A DNA stretch of 42,309 nt from JAGLTZ01 sp964637695 (lineage in GTDB: Bacteria; Blakebacterota; Blakebacteria; Blakebacterales; Blakebacteraceae). Numbering within the stretch: the first letter of the stretch is position 1; the number at the start of each line of letters is the position of its first letter. The position numbers and the translations under genes were made by a program. Shown one piece after another: positions 39,991 through 42,309 of this stretch. The notes beneath the pieces are model-generated. The model saw only the letters and a list, made by a program, of their open reading frames with translations. It made no database searches and was not told the origin of the DNA. The stretch covers positions 1-42,309 of the forward strand of contig CAZWVF010000018.1 of assembly GCA_964637695.1 (NCBI GenBank), given 5' to 3'.

Positions 39991-40281
39991 TTACGCTCCT
40001 TCGAAGAAGTCAAGAGTGTCCTCCTCCGACAACGTCACGATTGCCTTCTTCCATGCGGCACGACGTCCTTCAAAACGTCCCATCCTTTTGAGCTTGCCCT
40101 TGACGTTCATCGTGCGGACTGCCAGCACCGTCACTCCAAAGATTGACTCGACGGCCTCTTTTATCTCGTTCTTGTTGGCATCCACTGCCACTTGGAAGAC
40201 GACTTTGTTTTCAGCCTCTTTCATGATCGCCGCCCTCTCTGTGATCAAAGGGCGGATGATGATATCGTGTACTGTCTTCAT
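39991..40281 (-). CDS. rplW: 50S ribosomal protein L23
   Basis: 96 residues: VHDIIIRPLITERAAIMKEA, KVVFQVAVDANKNEIKEAVE, IFGVTVLAVRTMNVKGKLKR. L23 is the docking site for trigger factor and SRP at the tunnel exit. It overlaps rplD by 4 bases (ATGA). Confidence 0.98.
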   Translation of the reverse strand: MKTVHDIIIRPLITERAAIMKEAENKVVFQVAVDANKNEIKEAVESIFGVTVLAVRTMNVKGKLKRMGRFEGRRAAWKKAIVTLSEEDTLDFFEGA

Positions 40282-40910
40282 CTCAGGAGCATCTCCTGCA
40301 ATGGTGATATCGCTTCCTTCTCGATCAGGATCACGTCGCTGTTGATAATGTCGTAAGTATTCGCATTGGTTGCCAGCAACGTCCGGCAGTGTGGAAGGTT
40401 ACGCGCGGAGAGTCGGAGATTGACGTTGCCCTCAGAAACAAGCCACAGAACCTTTTTGCCATTCAGATTCATCGTTTTCAACAGATTTGCCACCTGCCTG
40501 GTCTTCGGCTCCGGTGGACGTACCGGCTCGGTTGCATAGACTGCTTCTTCCCTGCACTTGGCAGAGAGTGCGGCAATCCGGGCCTGGCGGGATATCTTGG
40601 CTCCCATTCGCCTGCCGTAGTTACGGGGGCGCGGTCCGAAGGTAACTCCTCCACCTCTCCAGATGGGATTGCGTATCGTCCCCGTACGGGCCCGACCGGT
40701 TCCCTTCTGGCGCCACGGCTTGCGGCCGCCACCCTTGACTTCAGATCTCTCTTTGACTTTATGGGTTCCCTGTCTGCGGTTTGCCAGATAAAGTGTTACT
40801 GCTTCATACATCAGGTGTTCTCCACCCTCGGAGGAGAATACACGGTCATCCACATCGACCGTGACACTGGTCAGGTTCCCTGAGTCGTTGTATACTTTTA
40901 GTTTAGCCAT
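40278..40910 (-). CDS. rplD: 50S ribosomal protein L4
   Basis: 210 residues from ATG 40908-40910, which gives the normal N-terminus (MAKLKVYNDSGNLTSVTVDV) and a 7-base gap to rplC; the longer open frame to 40991 only overlaps the rplC tail. The tunnel loop is GGGRKPWRQKGTGRARTGTI, RNPIWRGGGVTFGP. In E. coli L4 also represses the S10 operon through its leader. Confidence 0.97.
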   Translation of the reverse strand: MAKLKVYNDSGNLTSVTVDVDDRVFSSEGGEHLMYEAVTLYLANRRQGTHKVKERSEVKGGGRKPWRQKGTGRARTGTIRNPIWRGGGVTFGPRPRNYGRRMGAKISRQARIAALSAKCREEAVYATEPVRPPEPKTRQVANLLKTMNLNGKKVLWLVSEGNVNLRLSARNLPHCRTLLATNANTYDIINSDVILIEKEAISPLQEMLLR

Positions 40911-40917
40911 CGGCGTA

Positions 40918-41703
40918 CTACTCGCTTTTCCCCTCTTCTGACTCTTCCTCTGATATCTCTGGTACCTCAACATCTTCCCGAACCGCTTCATCAGCCGGTT
41001 CTACCGGCCCTGCTGTTCCATCTGCAGTTTCTTCCGGTTCGACTGCAGCTGTCGTCGAATAGGTTCGCGGTGTATCGGTAACCAGCTCGATTCTGACCAG
41101 TCCGTTTACAGGACCCGGCACCGAACCCCGGACCAGCAGGAGTTCATCCTCGACATTCACATGGACAACAAGCAGGTTGCTGACAGTTGACTTCCTGTTG
41201 CCATATTGCCCTGCCAGTTTGCGACCCTTTGGAGTGCGTGAAGGATCGGCGCTCATTCCCGCTGATCCGATTCCACGATGACTGGGACCACCACCGTGGG
41301 TCTTGCGGGTGCCACCGCTGAAACCGTGCCTCTTTATGGCGCCGGCGAAACCCCTTCCCTTGGTGGTTCCCCTTACCTTCACCCGATCGCCTGCCTGGAA
41401 GAAATCGACGGCGATCTTATCCCCAACATTGAAGAGGGACGCATCGGGTGTGCGGAATTCCCAGATCCTCTGCGGTGCAGAATCGAGACCTGCCGCTTCT
41501 GCACGTGTCCGGTTCGCTTTTGTGGCCCTGTGCAGCTTCTTTTGTCCGTAACCGACCTGAATCGCCTCGTAACCATCTATGTCGATCGTTTTGACCTGCA
41601 GAATGTTATTGCCGGCGACATCCAGTACGGTTACAGGTATAGCTTCCCCTTCAGGGCCGAAGACCTGGGTCATGCCCAGTTTTCTACCGATCAGGCCTTT
41701 CAT
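40918..41703 (-). CDS. rplC: 50S ribosomal protein L3 with acidic C-terminal tail
   Basis: 261 residues, about 50 longer than usual. MKGLIGRKLGMTQVFGPEGE, VKVRGTTKGRGFAGAIKRHG, GGTRKTHGGGPSHRGIGSAG and LAGQYGNRKSTVSNLLVVHV identify L3. After the core (GLVRIELVTD) the tail is acidic and low-complexity (EPEETADGTAGPVEPADEAV, EISEEESEEGKSE). L3 organises the peptidyl transferase centre; tail function unknown. The gene lies 15 bases after rpsJ. Confidence 0.97.
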   Translation of the reverse strand: MKGLIGRKLGMTQVFGPEGEAIPVTVLDVAGNNILQVKTIDIDGYEAIQVGYGQKKLHRATKANRTRAEAAGLDSAPQRIWEFRTPDASLFNVGDKIAVDFFQAGDRVKVRGTTKGRGFAGAIKRHGFSGGTRKTHGGGPSHRGIGSAGMSADPSRTPKGRKLAGQYGNRKSTVSNLLVVHVNVEDELLLVRGSVPGPVNGLVRIELVTDTPRTYSTTAAVEPEETADGTAGPVEPADEAVREDVEVPEISEEESEEGKSE

Positions 41704-41718
41704 CGTATTCTCTTAACC

Positions 41719-42027
41719 TCAGACCTTGATCTCGACATCAACACCGGCGGGAAGCTCCAGCTTCATCAGAGCGTCCACGGTCTGAGGTGTTGAGTCGTAG
41801 ATATCGATAAGGCGCTTGTGCACACGTGTTTCGAACTGCTCGCGTGATTTCTTGTCCACATGGGGACTGCGAAGGACCGTGTATACCGTCCGCTTGATCG
41901 GCAGCGGTACCGGCCCCGAAATACGGGCCCCCGTTCTCTTGGCAGTACGAACGATCTCTTCGGCCGAACGGTCGAGAGTAGTATGTTCGTAAGCCTTGAG
42001 CCGTATCCTGATTTTCTGGCCAGCCAA
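41719..42027 (-). CDS. rpsJ: 30S ribosomal protein S10
   Basis: 102 residues: KIRIRLKAYEHTTLDRSAEE, IVRTAKRTGARISGPVPLPI, TVLRSPHVDKKSREQFETRV, and LMKLELPAGVDVEIKV. S10 is a 30S head protein and also NusE in antitermination. First gene of the S10 operon proper, 227 bases after tuf. Confidence 0.98.
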   Translation of the reverse strand: MAGQKIRIRLKAYEHTTLDRSAEEIVRTAKRTGARISGPVPLPIKRTVYTVLRSPHVDKKSREQFETRVHKRLIDIYDSTPQTVDALMKLELPAGVDVEIKV

Positions 42028-42126
42028 CTCCAGCTTCTCTCTTTCTGCTCGTTATGGTGAGCGTCAGCCAGTTTCCATCCGGAAACGGCCCTTTTGCGCA
42101 ATCTCAGCGTCAATCTGCCGGATTTC

Positions 42127-42159
42127 TTGTGCGACGTACACATGTACGTCTCCGCGCAA
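42127..42159 (-). promoter_or_regulatory. Stable hairpin in the S10-operon leader
   Basis: On the minus strand TTGCGC-(GGA)-GACGTACA / TGTACGTC-GCACAA: an 8-bp perfect inner stem with a 2-base loop, a GGA bulge, and a 6-bp outer stem with one G-U pair. It lies about 100 bases upstream of rpsJ. In E. coli the S10 leader carries the L4-responsive attenuator; whether this hairpin does the same is inference. TTGCGCAA palindromes flank it at 42094-42101 and 42179-42186. Confidence 0.45.
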
Positions 42160-42205
42160 TCTGTTGATTTTCTTGACCTTGCGCAAAATTGCTCGATTCC
42201 ACCCT

Positions 42206-42250
42206 GGAAACATATCAGTTTCCGTCCAGAGAACGGACTCCGGACGGGAA
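42206..42250 (-). repeat. Structured intergenic element, copy B (after tuf)
   Basis: The core 42222-42250 begins 4 bases after the tuf stop and matches copy A at 26 of 29 positions. P2 is GTCC/GGAC around loop GTTCTCT. A second hairpin, GGAAAC-tgatat-GTTTCC, follows directly (42223-42206 on the minus strand). A related GTTTCC-atcc-GGAAAC palindrome lies at 42071-42086, and CAGTTTCC.TCC occurs there and at 42217-42227 in the same orientation. P1 pairing as in copy A is not clear here. It may act as an mRNA 3'-end or intercistronic element. Confidence 0.6.
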
Positions 42251-42254
42251 CCGG

Positions 42255-42309
42255 CTACTCAATAATCTCAGTGACGACGCCGGCACCCACGGTGTGGCCT
42301 CCCTCACGG
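42255..42309 (-). CDS. tuf: Elongation factor Tu, C-terminal end (partial)
   Basis: Only the last 17 codons lie in the window: REGGHTVGAGVVTEIIE, then TAG at 42255-42257. This is the well-conserved EF-Tu C-terminus (REGGRTVGAGVVTKIIE in many bacteria). The gene continues beyond 42309. tuf before rpsJ is the standard str-S10 junction. Confidence 0.95.
   Translation of the reverse strand, partial: REGGHTVGAGVVTEIIE

Noticed and set aside
39130..40146. Long plus-strand ORF (338 codons) opposite rplB/rplW
   Set aside because: Antisense shadow of conserved ribosomal genes; no domain. The same applies to other long opposite-strand frames, e.g. 30452-31570, 10258-11397 and 5229-6176.
40911..40991. 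Longer L4 start at 40991
   Set aside because: It would overlap the rplC tail; ATG at 40910 gives the canonical L4 N-terminus.
1..42309. CRISPR arrays, insertion sequences, prophage or integrase genes
   Set aside because: No regularly spaced direct repeats and no transposase, integrase or phage structural sequences were seen.

Overview
The window is a moderately GC-rich bacterial chromosome segment without phage genes, IS elements or CRISPR arrays. The gene set (periplasmic 6-bladed beta-propeller proteins, secreted M14 peptidases, a TPR/GWxTD protein, McsA-McsB-ClpC, LolCD) suggests a diderm of the FCB / Gemmatimonadota-like assemblage. The phylum is an inference; no rRNA is present.

Layout. 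Bases 1-4500 are accessory: a decayed propeller gene, a winged-helix Fic protein with a non-canonical Fic motif, a propeller lipoprotein and a tRNA T-arm-like remnant. From 21072 down to 4525 the genes run on the minus strand, tightly packed or overlapping: TPR/GWxTD protein, a deiodinase-like selenoprotein, a terminator-like hairpin, M14 peptidase, HIT protein, prfB (programmed frameshift), histidine phosphatase, lysS, lolC/E, lolD, mcsA, mcsB, clpC and a membrane protein. Three plus-strand genes follow (21241-24869): a membrane/TPR protein, a DapB/diaminopentanoate-dehydrogenase-like oxidoreductase and a second M14 peptidase. From 42309 down to 25023 the minus strand carries the classical tuf-S10-spc-alpha superoperon (tuf end, rpsJ to rplQ, with secY, adk, map, infA, rpmJ, rpoA), ending in a DUF5674 gene and an unidentified partner.

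Main result. At 18170-18793 two apparent short ORFs are one reading frame interrupted by a single UGA. The UGA falls where iodothyronine deiodinases have selenocysteine (GSFT-U-PPF). It is followed at once by a hairpin with a GU-containing apical loop, as expected of a bacterial SECIS. The gene is therefore read as an intact secreted deiodinase-like selenoprotein, not a pseudogene.

Other points. (1) A structured intergenic element occurs three times just downstream of stop codons (24930, 35352, 42250), with base-pair-preserving changes between copies. (2) McsB lacks several residues of the arginine-kinase active site although its operon is intact. (3) Ribosomal proteins carry long low-complexity tails: a histone-H1-like N-terminus on L30 and acidic C-termini on S5, L15 and L3. 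(4) prfB keeps the in-frame UGA at codon 26 with its Shine-Dalgarno-like stimulator.
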